DNA of 64,000 bases, from NCBI GenBank assembly GCA_900755035.1, contig CAAEEZ010000007.1, positions 1-64,000 on the forward strand, given 5' to 3'. Positions 55,206 to 63,892 of the stretch are shown here, in pieces. The DNA comes from Clostridia bacterium. Its GTDB lineage: Bacteria > Bacillota > Clostridia > Christensenellales > CAAEEZ01. Below the pieces are notes generated by a model. It was not told the origin of the DNA. It ran no database searches and saw only the letters and a program-made list of their open reading frames with translations. Position numbers and translations under genes: made by a program. How positions within the stretch are numbered: position 1 is the first letter of the stretch; the number at the start of each line of letters is the position of its first letter.

Positions 55206-56261
55206 CTACTCTCCTATAATATCCAAAATTGCAAGACATACGCTAGCTTCGATTGCTGCAACTGCTCGTGGCACTATACATACGTCGTGTCTGCCTTTTA
55301 TTTTTATTTTCACGTTTTCTTTTGCTAATAAATTTACGCTTTGTTGCTCTCTTGCTATCGACGGCGTCGGCTTTAAGGTTACCCTTACTAATATATCTTC
55401 ACCCGTAGTTATGCCACCTAGTATTCCACCGTTGTTGTTAGATAAAGTTCTTACTTTGTCCCCGTCGTAATAGTAGCCGTCGTTTACCTTGCTAGCGTTC
55501 GCCTCGCTAAATTTAGTGCCAAGCCCAAATTCCACGGCTTTAACTGCCGGAACGGCAAATAGCATACTTGCGATTTTACTTTCTACACCGTCGTATAACG
55601 CCCCGCCAATTCCACCTTTTACGCCCTTTACTACGCACTCGATTTGACCACCTACGCTATCAAGATTTTTTCTGCACTCTTCTATTAAAGCGACTATTTC
55701 GTCTTTACGGCTCAAAACGGCAATATCCTGTTCGTGCGACTTTTCAATCTCTTCTTTACTTACTCCGTCAAGATAGGATTTTGCTTGTATATCCCCTATT
55801 TTGCTTACGTAAGCGCCAACGTACACGCCCCTTGCAACTAATATTTGTTTAGCAATTCCGCCCGCAATACACATAGGCGCAGTCATACGTCCACTAAAAG
55901 TGCCACCGCCCTTTACGTCGTAATCCAAACCGTATTTCAGTTTAGCGGGATAGTCTGCGTGCGACGGACGTGGTACGTACTGTAAGTCGTCGTAATCGTT
56001 GCTTCTTACGTTCGTGTTTTTTATAACGCAGGTAACTTCGCCCGTAATTACTCCGTTTTCTATGCCCTTTTCAATCTCTACCTTGTCAGGCTCTATCCTT
56101 CTAGTACTCCACGGGCTATTTACAGCCTTACGCCTATCTACGAAGGCTTGCAATTTATCCATATCCACCTTAAACCCCGTAGGTAGTCCGCCCAAAGTTA
56201 CGCCTATTTTATCAGCGTGCGACGAGCCGAATATATCCACCTTTATATTATCAAGCGTCAT
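55206..56261 (-). CDS. aroC: Chorismate synthase
   Basis: AroC removes phosphate from EPSP to form chorismate, using reduced FMN. The 351-residue protein begins MTLDNIKVDIFGSSHADKIG, has the signature RPSHADYPAKLKYG and GGTFSGRMTAP, and the C-terminal RHDVCIVPRAVAAIEA. The start is chosen at 56261 because GGAGG lies 5 nt upstream; the frame extends seven codons further into aroA but without a ribosome site. Overlap with aroA is 11 nt. Confidence 0.95.
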   Translation of the reverse strand: MTLDNIKVDIFGSSHADKIGVTLGGLPTGFKVDMDKLQAFVDRRKAVNSPWSTRRIEPDKVEIEKGIENGVITGEVTCVIKNTNVRSNDYDDLQYVPRPSHADYPAKLKYGLDYDVKGGGTFSGRMTAPMCIAGGIAKQILVARGVYVGAYVSKIGDIQAKSYLDGVSKEEIEKSHEQDIAVLSRKDEIVALIEECRKNLDSVGGQIECVVKGVKGGIGGALYDGVESKIASMLFAVPAVKAVEFGLGTKFSEANASKVNDGYYYDGDKVRTLSNNNGGILGGITTGEDILVRVTLKPTPSIAREQQSVNLLAKENVKIKIKGRHDVCIVPRAVAAIEASVCLAILDIIGE

Positions 56262-57474
56262 ACTTCCCTCCAAGTTTTTCAAAGTCCTGCAAGAAATTAG
56301 GATAGGACTTGTCCATACACTCTACACCTTCTACCGTGCCACCTACTTCACTAAGTAGTACGATACTGCTTATTGCTATTCTGTGGTCGTTTTTGCCGTC
56401 AAGATTGCACGGCGATATTTTTCCGCCCCTTATGGTAAGTACGTCGTTTTCGTAGTGGTTTTCCACCTTGCACTTATCCAAAAATTCCATAATTGCTTGT
56501 AGCCTATCACATTCTTTTATTCTTAGCCTATCCACGCTAGTAAGTTTACTTTCACCCTCAGCGTTTGCCATAAGCACTGCTAGAATAGGCGCCAAGTCAG
56601 GGCAATTTTTAACTGAAAGCGTAGCCCCTTTTAATTTTGACTTTTTACTAGTAAATTCTTTGTCGTAACTAATATCTCCGCCCATTTTTCTAGCGTAGTC
56701 CACGAATATTTTATCCCCTTGCTTCGAGTCCACGTTCAGTCCTTTGCAAGTCGCCGTGCCACCAAGTAGCCCTAGCGCTAAAACGAACGCCCCGTTACTC
56801 CAATCGCCTTCGCAAACTACCGTCTTTGGCGATTTAAGTCCCGTTGGATTTACTACAAAGTTCTCCACTTTTTGCCCGAAAATTTCCATTGCCCAAACGG
56901 TTATATCCACGTACTCTTTCGACGTCAGGGACTTAGTCGTAAGCGTACTTTTTTCGTCCATTAAAGAAAAGGCAATCAGTAGCCCCGTTATAAACTGCGA
57001 ACTAAGGCTAGCGTCTATTTCGTAATTTCCTGCTTCCATTTTGCCACTAACGGTAAATGGCAAACTATCGCTAGTAAATTTTACGCCTTTCTCTTTCATT
57101 AGGTTTACGATAGGATAAATAGGTCGCTTTTTTAGGCTTTCTGCCCCTACGAACGTAGCAGTTACGCCAAGCGTGGACACGATAGGCAATAAAAACCTAA
57201 AAGTCGATCCGCTTTCCCCCACGTCCAAAGTAGCGTTTTGGTTTGGCGTTTTTATCGGCTCTACGATAAGTCCGTCGCTTACTTTATTTATTTTTGCGCC
57301 AAGTGCAGTTAGACAGTCCACCGTTCTTTCTACGTCCTTACCGTAATTATTACATACTATTTTAGTTTCGCTATCGGCAAAACTTGCAAGTATCAACAAT
57401 CTATGCAATACCGATTTGGAACTTAAAGCGGTTACCGTGCCGTCTATTAGACTTTTTTTAACGGTTACGTTCAT
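56251..57474 (-). CDS. aroA: 5-enolpyruvylshikimate-3-phosphate synthase
   Basis: AroA transfers enolpyruvate from PEP to shikimate 3-phosphate. The 407-residue protein shows the two-domain beta-prism pattern: SKSVLHRLLILASFADS for substrate binding, GESGSTFRFLLPI (glyphosate-site region), SSQFITGLLIAF, and DRLRIKECDRL followed by DHRIAIS. The GSTFR context suggests a class-II-like insensitive or intermediate type cannot be decided by eye. It overlaps aroB by 4 nt (ATGA) and aroC by 11 nt. Confidence 0.94.
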   Translation of the reverse strand: MNVTVKKSLIDGTVTALSSKSVLHRLLILASFADSETKIVCNNYGKDVERTVDCLTALGAKINKVSDGLIVEPIKTPNQNATLDVGESGSTFRFLLPIVSTLGVTATFVGAESLKKRPIYPIVNLMKEKGVKFTSDSLPFTVSGKMEAGNYEIDASLSSQFITGLLIAFSLMDEKSTLTTKSLTSKEYVDITVWAMEIFGQKVENFVVNPTGLKSPKTVVCEGDWSNGAFVLALGLLGGTATCKGLNVDSKQGDKIFVDYARKMGGDISYDKEFTSKKSKLKGATLSVKNCPDLAPILAVLMANAEGESKLTSVDRLRIKECDRLQAIMEFLDKCKVENHYENDVLTIRGGKISPCNLDGKNDHRIAISSIVLLSEVGGTVEGVECMDKSYPNFLQDFEKLGGKYDA

Positions 57475-58484
57475 CTTAAATCCTCTAAGTTATACGTTTT
57501 TATAGTTGGCATGCCTATGCCGTCTAACGTAACTAAATCTATCTTTTCGTTTAGTACTCTTTTTTTATCATTTTCCAAAAAGACGTACAAATCCCCACTG
57601 TAATCGTATTTATCGTATCCGTAACGCTTTGCTAAGGCAAATATTTCTTCCTTTTGCTCCTCAGCAATATCGCAATAATTTCTAACTATATACTCTATTC
57701 CTTTCACAACGGCAACTCCGTGCGGAATTTCGTAGTTTGATACCTTTTCAATAGCGTGCCCGAAAGTGTGGCCAAGGTTAAGCAGTTTTCTAAGGTTGCC
57801 TTCCTTTTCGTCAGCCTCCACTATTTTTACTTTGCATTTAATACACAAAGTTACAAACTCTAAAAGATTATCCTCGTTTACGCCACCTTTTACGATATCG
57901 TACAGCCTACCGCCTTCTAATAAAGCGTATTTTATTCCTTCGCCTAGTCCCGACAAAATCTCTTTTTCGGGCAAAGTTTTAAGTACGTTTATATCCACGT
58001 ACACTAGGCTAGGCTGATAAAACGCTCCCACTAGGTTTTTGCCCTCTTCAACGTCTATTGCCGTTTTCCCGCCTATCGACGCATCTATTATTGATAAAAG
58101 CGTGGTTGGAACTATAACGTGCTTAACGCCTCGTAGATAGGTAGCGGCAGCAAAGCCTGCCATATCGCTAACTACACCACCACCAAGTGATAACACTACG
58201 TCCTGCCTAGTTAATTTCTTTTCTATCAAAAATTTTAGTATGCTTTGGTATACGGCAAAGTTTTTGTACTGCTCGCCTGCCAAGATAACAAACGAAAAAA
58301 CTTCGTATCCTTCTCTTTCTAGCGAATTTTTAACCACACTTAGATAGTGTTTTTCTACGTTTTCGTCAGAGATTACGGCAACCCTACAAGGCTTTATAAC
58401 CTTTTTTACGGATAAGGCAATATTTTTTAGGTCGCCCGTTACCACGCTGTATTTACTTGACGCATTTACTTGGATTTCAGTCAT
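57471..58484 (-). CDS. aroB: 3-dehydroquinate synthase
   Basis: AroB cyclises DAHP to dehydroquinate with NAD and a divalent metal. The 337-residue protein has GGGVVSDMAGFAAATYLRGVKHVIVPTTLLSIIDASIGGKTAID with GGG and K-T metal/NAD residues, NLVGAFYQPSLV, and the metal ligands in LLNLGHTFGHAIE. Slightly shorter than the E. coli enzyme but complete. It overlaps tyrA by 8 nt. Confidence 0.94.
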   Translation of the reverse strand: MTEIQVNASSKYSVVTGDLKNIALSVKKVIKPCRVAVISDENVEKHYLSVVKNSLEREGYEVFSFVILAGEQYKNFAVYQSILKFLIEKKLTRQDVVLSLGGGVVSDMAGFAAATYLRGVKHVIVPTTLLSIIDASIGGKTAIDVEEGKNLVGAFYQPSLVYVDINVLKTLPEKEILSGLGEGIKYALLEGGRLYDIVKGGVNEDNLLEFVTLCIKCKVKIVEADEKEGNLRKLLNLGHTFGHAIEKVSNYEIPHGVAVVKGIEYIVRNYCDIAEEQKEEIFALAKRYGYDKYDYSGDLYVFLENDKKRVLNEKIDLVTLDGIGMPTIKTYNLEDLR

Positions 58485-59337
58485 TATTCACTCCGTTCTT
58501 CCTTGATTTTTCCGCCGATTCTTTCAGGTCGTTACCTTGCTGTAACAATAGTTTCAGTCCTTCTTCGTCGCCGTTATCAATAGCAGTTTTGTATTCTTGC
58601 AAATTCTTTATTAGGTCCTCAATTTGCCAAACTAAGTTATCACGATTTTCTATCATCAGTTCAGCCCACATAGTTGGGTTTAATTTAGCAACTCTGGTCA
58701 TATCTCTAAAACTACCTGCCGAATAACCAACGTGTTTTTGCGACAAAGGATTTTTGATATAAGCGCTTGATACCACGTGCGCTAACTGAGAAGTATAACT
58801 AATTATTTCGTCGTGCGTTTCGCTATCGGTAATTACTACGTTTAAGCACCCTAAACTTATCCAAAACGCCTTTAAGCTTGCAGTAGTCAAAATATCTCCG
58901 TTTACCGTAACCAAAATGAAAAACGCTCTATCTAATAGATTGCTAGTTGAGTGCGCTATACCCGAAAATTCTCTTCCTGCCATAGGGTGTCCGCCGTAGT
59001 ACTTTATTTTAGGATACTTTTTGGCTAGCCTTTTCATTTCGTCAACTACTATACGTTTGTTGCCACAGCAATCCACCACTACTGCTCCGTCATTCAACTT
59101 TGGCGATACTTCATTTATAATTTCAATGGCAATTTTGGGGTTAGTCGCAACTATCACCATATCCATTTTATCATAATCTTCTTCTTTTAGCGTGTGATTT
59201 ATTGCTTTTAGCATTTTCGCTTTTAACAAACTTTCGCTATCTACGTCGTAGCCGTATACCACGTTGTCGGTATTTTTTATTATACTTCTTCCTATCGAGC
59301 CACCTATTAGTCCTAGCCCGAAAATTGCTATATTCAT
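58477..59337 (-). CDS. tyrA: Prephenate dehydrogenase
   Basis: TyrA oxidises prephenate to 4-hydroxyphenylpyruvate on the tyrosine branch. The 286-residue protein has the dinucleotide-binding start MNIAIFGLGLIGGSIG, the conserved GGHPMAGREFSGIAHS, and the helical C-terminal dimerisation domain (AHVVSSAYIKNP; AGSFRDMTRVAKLNP). No ACT domain is present, so feedback regulation at the protein level may be weak. It lies 1 nt after aroF and overlaps aroB. Confidence 0.92.
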   Translation of the reverse strand: MNIAIFGLGLIGGSIGRSIIKNTDNVVYGYDVDSESLLKAKMLKAINHTLKEEDYDKMDMVIVATNPKIAIEIINEVSPKLNDGAVVVDCCGNKRIVVDEMKRLAKKYPKIKYYGGHPMAGREFSGIAHSTSNLLDRAFFILVTVNGDILTTASLKAFWISLGCLNVVITDSETHDEIISYTSQLAHVVSSAYIKNPLSQKHVGYSAGSFRDMTRVAKLNPTMWAELMIENRDNLVWQIEDLIKNLQEYKTAIDNGDEEGLKLLLQQGNDLKESAEKSRKNGVNND

Positions 59338-59338
59338 A

Positions 59339-60343
59339 TTAGCCCCTTACTACCTCTAATATTTTCTTTACGTCCTTTACCACTTCTTCAAATTGCTCTG
59401 GTTTTAGCGATTGCGCGCCGTCGCATAATGCGTGCTGAGGGTCGTTGTGTACCTCTATAATCAGTCCGTCTGCGCCTGCTGCCGTTGCAGCCCTTGCCAT
59501 AGGTCTTACTAATCTGTTTATGCCCGATGCGTGCGAAGGGTCTACGATAACGGGCAAATGCGTTTTCTCTTTAAGTAGTGGCACCGCCGACAAATCCAAA
59601 GTATTTCTCGTGTACGGCTCGAAGGTACGGATGCCCCTTTCGCAAAGAATTACTTGCTCGTTGCCCTCGCTCATAATATACTCTGCGCTCATAAGCCACT
59701 CTTCCATAGTGTTTGCAAGTCCTCTTTTTAGTAGAATAGGCTTTTTAAGTTTGCCAAGTTCTTTAAGTAGTTCGAAATTTTGCATATTCCTTGCGCCTAC
59801 TTGTATTAAGTCTACTTCTTCAAAATCCTTTATGAAATGGTCGCTCATTATCTCGGACACGATAGGTAGCCCCGTTACTTCCCTAGCCTTTTTAAGATAT
59901 TCTAATCCTTCTACGCCAAGCCCTTGGAAAGCGTACGGCGAAGTTCTCGGCTTGAACGCCCCACCCCTTAGCATAGTTGCGCCTGCTTTTTTTACAGCCT
60001 CTGCAATGCTAATTACTTGTTTTTCGCTTTCTACGCTACAAGGTCCTGCAATTATTTGAAAATTATTTCCGCCAAATTTTACACCGCTTACGTCTATTAC
60101 GCTATCTTCTGGGTGGAATTTTCTGTTTGCGTTCTTAAACGGCTCTTGAATACGGTTTACGCTGTCTACGATATCTAGCGAACGGATAAGTTCAATATCC
60201 ACTTTGCTAGTATCGCCTATAAGTCCTAATATCGTACTTTCCACGCCGTTTGACTCGTGTACGTCTAATCCCAGCCCTTTTATCCAACTGATAAGGCTAT
60301 CCGTTTGCTCTTTGTCGTGTGGCGACTTTAAGGTAATAATCAT
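59339..60343 (-). CDS. aroF: 3-deoxy-7-phosphoheptulonate synthase (DAHP synthase, type I-beta)
   Basis: It condenses PEP and erythrose 4-phosphate, the first step. The 334-residue protein has an N-terminal ferredoxin-like regulatory domain (about 1-70) as in Thermotoga maritima DAHP synthase, then a TIM barrel: IIAGPCSVESE, RGGAFKPRTSPYAFQG, LKRGLANTMEEW, VILCERGIRTFEPYTRNTLDL, PVIVDPSHASG. The N-terminal domain binds Tyr or Phe in relatives. First gene of the operon; its mRNA starts with the attenuator. GGAG lies 8 nt before the ATG. Confidence 0.96.
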   Translation of the reverse strand: MIITLKSPHDKEQTDSLISWIKGLGLDVHESNGVESTILGLIGDTSKVDIELIRSLDIVDSVNRIQEPFKNANRKFHPEDSVIDVSGVKFGGNNFQIIAGPCSVESEKQVISIAEAVKKAGATMLRGGAFKPRTSPYAFQGLGVEGLEYLKKAREVTGLPIVSEIMSDHFIKDFEEVDLIQVGARNMQNFELLKELGKLKKPILLKRGLANTMEEWLMSAEYIMSEGNEQVILCERGIRTFEPYTRNTLDLSAVPLLKEKTHLPVIVDPSHASGINRLVRPMARAATAAGADGLIIEVHNDPQHALCDGAQSLKPEQFEEVVKDVKKILEVVRG

Positions 60344-60356
60344 TTTTGTTTCTCCT

Positions 60357-60394
60357 ATAAAAAAACCGCCCTTAGTTTGTAAAGGCGGTAAAAT
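60357..60394 (-). terminator. Attenuator terminator upstream of aroF
   Basis: On the minus strand ACCGCCTTT (60389-60381), loop ACAAACT, AAGGGCGGT (60373-60365), then TTTTTTT. The nine-pair stem has one U-G wobble. It lies between the leader peptide and the aroF ribosome site. An alternative pairing of ATTTTACCGC (60394-60385) with the leader stop region would prevent this stem. Confidence 0.9.
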
Positions 60395-60415
60395 TCATCA
60401 ATATATTTTCAATTT

Positions 60416-60426
60416 ATTTTAACCGC
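60416..60426 (-). promoter_or_regulatory. Antiterminator strand overlapping the leader stop codon
   Basis: The minus strand GCGGTTAAAAT (60426-60416) contains the TAA stop of the leader peptide and can pair with ATTTTACCGC (60394-60385), which includes the terminator's first arm: ten pairs with one bulged T. A ribosome at the stop codon would block it; a ribosome stalled at the upstream Phe/Tyr codons would not. Confidence 0.75.
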
Positions 60427-60499
60427 ATATCAAACTAGACCTACCGTAAAAGTAAGCCGTAAAGTAAAAATAAAAGTTGTTTGATAATACGTTTTTCAT
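60419..60499 (-). CDS. Phe/Tyr-rich leader peptide of the aro operon
   Basis: A 26-residue ORF opens MKNVLSNN and then residues 9-18 read FYFYFTAYFY: four Phe and four Tyr in ten codons, followed by GRSSLICG and TAA. The ribosome site AAAGAGG lies 8 nt before the ATG and the promoter is about 30 bp upstream. The position between promoter and terminator and the codon content identify it as an attenuation leader analogous to pheL. No protein homologue is expected for such peptides. Confidence 0.88.
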   Translation of the reverse strand: MKNVLSNNFYFYFTAYFYGRSSLICG

Positions 60500-60525
60500 A
60501 AAATAAACCTCTTTGCTACAATGTT

Positions 60526-60554
60526 ATTCTATTACCGACAGACAAAACTGTCAA
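60526..60554 (-). promoter_or_regulatory. Promoter of the aro operon
   Basis: The minus strand has TTGACA, 17 bp, TAGAAT (one mismatch from TATAAT). Confidence 0.88.
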
Positions 60555-60584
60555 GTTATTTTTAATAATAAATTAACCGATTTT

Positions 60585-61409
60585 TTATTTTTTTAGGTTT
60601 TCAATTAAATTAGGTATTGCCTTTTCAAATCTAACGCCGTACCAATGCTCGTTTTCGGTACTTCTAATGCTGTCTAGCACGAAACGAATAGCCAGCCTAG
60701 TTGCCTTATCCAAGCCTTCGCCACCAAACAAACAGCCCGCTAGCGCCGAGGCAAATACGTCACCCGTGCCGTGATAGGACTTTGGTATTCTTTCGCTAAA
60801 CGCATACTTTATATCACCGTCAAGGTAGGCAACGCCAATCGTATCTTCTCTAAAACTTACGCCCGTTAGCACCACTTTGCTAGGGCAAATATCCGTTAAT
60901 TTTGCAATAAGTCCCTCGATATATTCCGTGCTTTGCTTAGTTTGATACTCGCTACCCGTCAAAAAACAAGCCTCTGTAATATTCGGCACTATTACGTCTG
61001 CGCGCTTAACAAGTTTTTTCACGCTTTCCACGTACTCGTCGTTAAATCCACCGTACAAACTTCCGTTATCGCCCATAACGGGGTCAACTATTACAAGTCC
61101 GTTATCCGTCATACACTCGTCTATTATTTTGATAATATAATCTATTTGCTTTGCACTACCTATATAGCCCGTGTATATTCCGTCGAATTTCACGTCGTTT
61201 TTATGCCAACTTTCAATAATATCGTCCATTTCGGGCGTTAAATCTAGGTATGAATAGCCCTTAAATCCCGTGGTATGATTGCTTAATACGGCAGTTGGTA
61301 GTATCGCCGTTTCCAGCCCCATCGCAGACAAAGTAGGAAGCGCCACCGTAATAGAGCACTCGCCAACGCACGATATATCTTGTATGGTAAGTATCCGTTT
61401 TTCCTTCAC
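60585..61409 (-). CDS. pdxY: Pyridoxamine/pyridoxal kinase
   Basis: This ribokinase-fold kinase salvages vitamin B6. The 274-residue protein has ILTIQDISCVGECSITVALPTLSAMG, the anion-hole and ATP region VIVPNITEACFLTG, and the catalytic GTGD in SYHGTGDVFASALAG. The GTG start at 61409 shares its G with the stop of the VOC gene upstream (TAGTG); AGAGGG lies 7-9 nt before it. PdxY-type rather than ThiD-type, by the QD(I)SCVG opening typical of pyridoxamine kinases of Clostridia. Confidence 0.88.
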   Translation of the reverse strand: MKEKRILTIQDISCVGECSITVALPTLSAMGLETAILPTAVLSNHTTGFKGYSYLDLTPEMDDIIESWHKNDVKFDGIYTGYIGSAKQIDYIIKIIDECMTDNGLVIVDPVMGDNGSLYGGFNDEYVESVKKLVKRADVIVPNITEACFLTGSEYQTKQSTEYIEGLIAKLTDICPSKVVLTGVSFREDTIGVAYLDGDIKYAFSERIPKSYHGTGDVFASALAGCLFGGEGLDKATRLAIRFVLDSIRSTENEHWYGVRFEKAIPNLIENLKK

Positions 61410-61930
61410 TATTTAACCCTCTTGTAGTTGCCGGTAAGCACGCCTAGTTGCATCTCAAACGGCATATCACCCTTTTTGATAAAGCCCATAATAGTGGTTT
61501 CTATTAGTTCGATAGTTACGGCAGTATCCTTTTTTGTCATATAGGCATACCTAATCGTTGCGCCTGCGGACTTAAATTTAGCAGTTTGAATAGGCTCGTA
61601 GCCTTCCTCTTTCATCTCCTCTATCGTCTTATCTAAGTTTTTCGTATTGAACATTACGTGGTGGATAGCCTCGCCGTTTTTCGCATAAAAATCGGTGTAA
61701 TAGTTGCTATCGCCCCTAGTTTGTATAAGTTCTAGCTTAGTAGTACCCTTTCCGCCAAAATACAAAGTTACATCGCAATCTCTATCTTCGCCCTTGTACT
61801 TAAATTCTTCAAAGGGAGAAGCATTAAGCCTATACCACTTTTTAATACCAAGTACTTTGGAATATTCTTCCTTTGCCTTTTCAATATCTTCTACGACAAT
61901 GCCATAGTGGTTACATTTTCCAAATATCAT
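61409..61930 (-). CDS. VOC-superfamily (glyoxalase-like) protein
   Basis: This 173-residue protein has two beta-alpha-beta-beta-beta units: NHYGIVVEDIEKAKEEYSKVLGIKKW and later AIHHVMFNTKNLDKTIEEMKEEGY. Candidate metal ligands are His8, Glu in TKLELIQ, His in IHHVMF and Glu in VTIELIE, the usual VOC arrangement (methylmalonyl-CoA epimerase, lactoylglutathione lyase and related). The reaction is unknown. It precedes pdxY with one-base overlap and starts from TTGATA-17-TATAAT. Confidence 0.8.
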   Translation of the reverse strand: MIFGKCNHYGIVVEDIEKAKEEYSKVLGIKKWYRLNASPFEEFKYKGEDRDCDVTLYFGGKGTTKLELIQTRGDSNYYTDFYAKNGEAIHHVMFNTKNLDKTIEEMKEEGYEPIQTAKFKSAGATIRYAYMTKKDTAVTIELIETTIMGFIKKGDMPFEMQLGVLTGNYKRVK

Positions 61931-61963
61931 ACGTCCCTCGCATATATAAATAATACGTACATT

Positions 61964-61992
61964 ATTATATAATACCTATCGTATATTATCAA
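61964..61992 (-). promoter_or_regulatory. Promoter of the VOC-pdxY operon
   Basis: The minus strand has TTGATA, 17 bp, TATAAT. Confidence 0.65.
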
Positions 61993-62204
61993 CAAAACGC
62001 TACTTTTTTTTAGTTAAATTGAAAATAACTTAAAACTTTTTTTAACTTTAATGAATATTTGCACATATTCTAAGATATTACTTCTTATCCGTATTTTATA
62101 TTATTATATTCGCATATTAGCACTTATCGTATTTATAGCCTACTATCACTTGTCGGTTTAACGTTTATTGCGCGATTATTCGTTGCTACCTACGTAAATT
62201 TGCA
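61993..62204. other. AT-rich spacer between gap terminator and VOC-pdxY promoter
   Basis: No ORF, repeat or structured element recognised. Confidence 0.5.
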
Positions 62205-62233
62205 TAAAAAAAAGCAGTCCTAAGACTGCTTTT
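62205..62233 (-). terminator. Rho-independent terminator of gap
   Basis: The minus strand reads AAAAGCAGTC-TTAG-GACTGCTTTTTTTT. Confidence 0.92.
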
Positions 62234-62251
62234 AGTTTTGATTTAATAATA

Positions 62252-63268
62252 TTACTTCAATTCTGCGAAGTATTTGATAGTTCTTACCATTTGAGTGGTG
62301 TAAGAATTCTCGTTATCGTACCAAGAAACAACTTGTACTTGGGTGGTCTTGTCGTCGATAGGGCAAACCATAGTTTGAGTTGCGTCGAACAAAGAACCGT
62401 ATCTCATACCGATAATATCAGAAGAAACGATTTCCTCGTCGTTGTAACCGTAAGACTCGTTAGCGTGTGCTTTCATGTAGTCGTTGATTTGCTCTTTGGT
62501 AACTACGCCGTCAACAACAGCAACCAAAATGGTGGTAGAACCGGTTGGGGTAGGTACTCTTTGTGCAGAACCGATAAGTTTTCCGTTTAATTCAGGAATA
62601 ACTAGTCCAATAGCTTTTGCTGCGCCGGTGCTGTTTGGAACGATGTTCAAAGCAGCTGCTCTAGAACGACGAAGGTCGCCTTTTCTTTGAGGACCGTCAA
62701 GAGTCATTTGGTCGCCGGTGTAAGAGTGAATGGTAGACATAATACCGCTCTTAATAGGAACTAATTTGTTCAAAGCGTCAGCCATAGGAGCAAGACAGTT
62801 AGTAGTACAAGAAGCAGCCGATATGATTTGGTCGGTTGATTTTAAGGTCTCGTGGTTTACGTTGTAAACGATAGTAGGAAGGTCCTTTCCAGCAGGAGCA
62901 GAGATAACTACTTTTTTAGCACCTGCGGTGATGTGAGCCATAGATTTCTCTTTCGAGCAGTAGAAACCGGTGCACTCCAAAACTACGTCAACACCAATTT
63001 CGCCCCAAGGCAACTCTGCTGCGTTTGCTTTTGCATAGATTTTGATTTCTTTTCCATCTACGATAATAGAATCGTCGGTAGCGGAAACTTTGTCAGCCAA
63101 AGCGTATTTACCTTGAGAAGAATCATACTTCAATAAGTGAGCCAACATTTTAGGGCTGGTAAGGTCGTTGATAGCAACTACTTCATAACCCTCTGCACCA
63201 AACATTTGTCTAAAAGCAAGACGTCCGATACGACCGAAACCGTTGATAGCTACTTTTACATTTGCCAT
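62252..63268 (-). CDS. gap: Glyceraldehyde-3-phosphate dehydrogenase, NAD-type
   Basis: Glycolytic enzyme of 338 residues. The Rossmann start reads [15 protein letters not shown], Asp35 in VAINDL indicates NAD preference, the catalytic Cys154 is in [12 protein letters not shown], and [26 protein letters not shown] is the S-loop region. The start is the ATG 8 nt after GGAGG; a TTG-initiated extension of six codons covers that ribosome site and is not used. Monocistronic, with strong promoter and terminator, consistent with high expression. Confidence 0.97.
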   Translation of the reverse strand: MANVKVAINGFGRIGRLAFRQMFGAEGYEVVAINDLTSPKMLAHLLKYDSSQGKYALADKVSATDDSIIVDGKEIKIYAKANAAELPWGEIGVDVVLECTGFYCSKEKSMAHITAGAKKVVISAPAGKDLPTIVYNVNHETLKSTDQIISAASCTTNCLAPMADALNKLVPIKSGIMSTIHSYTGDQMTLDGPQRKGDLRRSRAAALNIVPNSTGAAKAIGLVIPELNGKLIGSAQRVPTPTGSTTILVAVVDGVVTKEQINDYMKAHANESYGYNDEEIVSSDIIGMRYGSLFDATQTMVCPIDDKTTQVQVVSWYDNENSYTTQMVRTIKYFAELK

Positions 63269-63317
63269 ATTATTATATTCCTCCAATATATATATTCATT
63301 TTTATGTTACTGACAAT

Positions 63318-63346
63318 ATTTTAACAAGTATATTCAATTATGGCAA
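63318..63346 (-). promoter_or_regulatory. Promoter of gap
   Basis: The minus strand has TTGCCA, 17 bp, TAAAAT preceded by TGT (extended -10). Confidence 0.7.
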
Positions 63347-63494
63347 GCAAATTTATTCAAAAGTTGTAAATTATATATTATTTGTCCGATTAGAGATAAA
63401 AACCTACTTAAAACTATAAAATATTTTTTAATAAAAAACCCGACGACATTAAGCATAATAGTCATAGGGATTTTCATTAAAACTAAATAAACAA

Positions 63495-63533
63495 AAAAGT
63501 GGTTTGTTAAAAAATGTTTAACAAACCACTTTT
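63495..63533 (-). terminator. Long-stem terminator of the 87-residue protein gene
   Basis: A perfect 17-bp inverted repeat (AAAAGTGGTTTGTTAAA and its complement) with a 5-nt loop, followed by TTTTGTTT on the minus strand. Confidence 0.85.
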
Positions 63534-63577
63534 ACTTATTTTTTATAAAATTTTTCACAATTACCCAAATAAAACTT

Positions 63578-63841
63578 CTATATTTTTTTCTGCTTCATAA
63601 ATAGTTTTCCGTCAAAAATTTTTGCTTTTTCAAAAGCTTCAACACACTCATATCTTACTTTAGATGTGAATTTGAATAACTCTTTACTGTCCTTTTCAAT
63701 AGTGTAAACTTCTAATGTGTACAGTTCGCAAGTTTCGTCAACATAGCCAGCAATCATATACCTTTTTCCACAATAACTAATTTCTTTTTCTGGATTATGA
63801 TACATATCGTCTATAAACTCATTTAAGTTATTTCCCAACAT
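63578..63841 (-). CDS. Small soluble hypothetical protein
   Basis: This 87-residue protein is predicted alpha/beta: an N-terminal helix (LNEFIDDMYHN), then beta strands (KRYMIAGYVDETCELYTLEVYTIEK) and a C-terminal helix and basic end (FEKAKIFDGKLFMKQKK). It has a GGGAG ribosome site about 9 nt upstream and a strong terminator downstream, supporting that it is a real gene. Family not recognised; the strand pattern would also suit a small antitoxin- or immunity-like protein but nothing supports that directly. Confidence 0.7.
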   Translation of the reverse strand: MLGNNLNEFIDDMYHNPEKEISYCGKRYMIAGYVDETCELYTLEVYTIEKDSKELFKFTSKVRYECVEAFEKAKIFDGKLFMKQKKI

Positions 63842-63892
63842 ATTATTTTACTCCCTTAAAATATTTTTTGTATTTTTATTTTGGCAATATAA

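Noticed and set aside
63287..63577. Small RNA or ORF between gap and the 87-residue gene
   Set aside because: Only the gap promoter and a strong terminator are supported; no ORF with a ribosome site.
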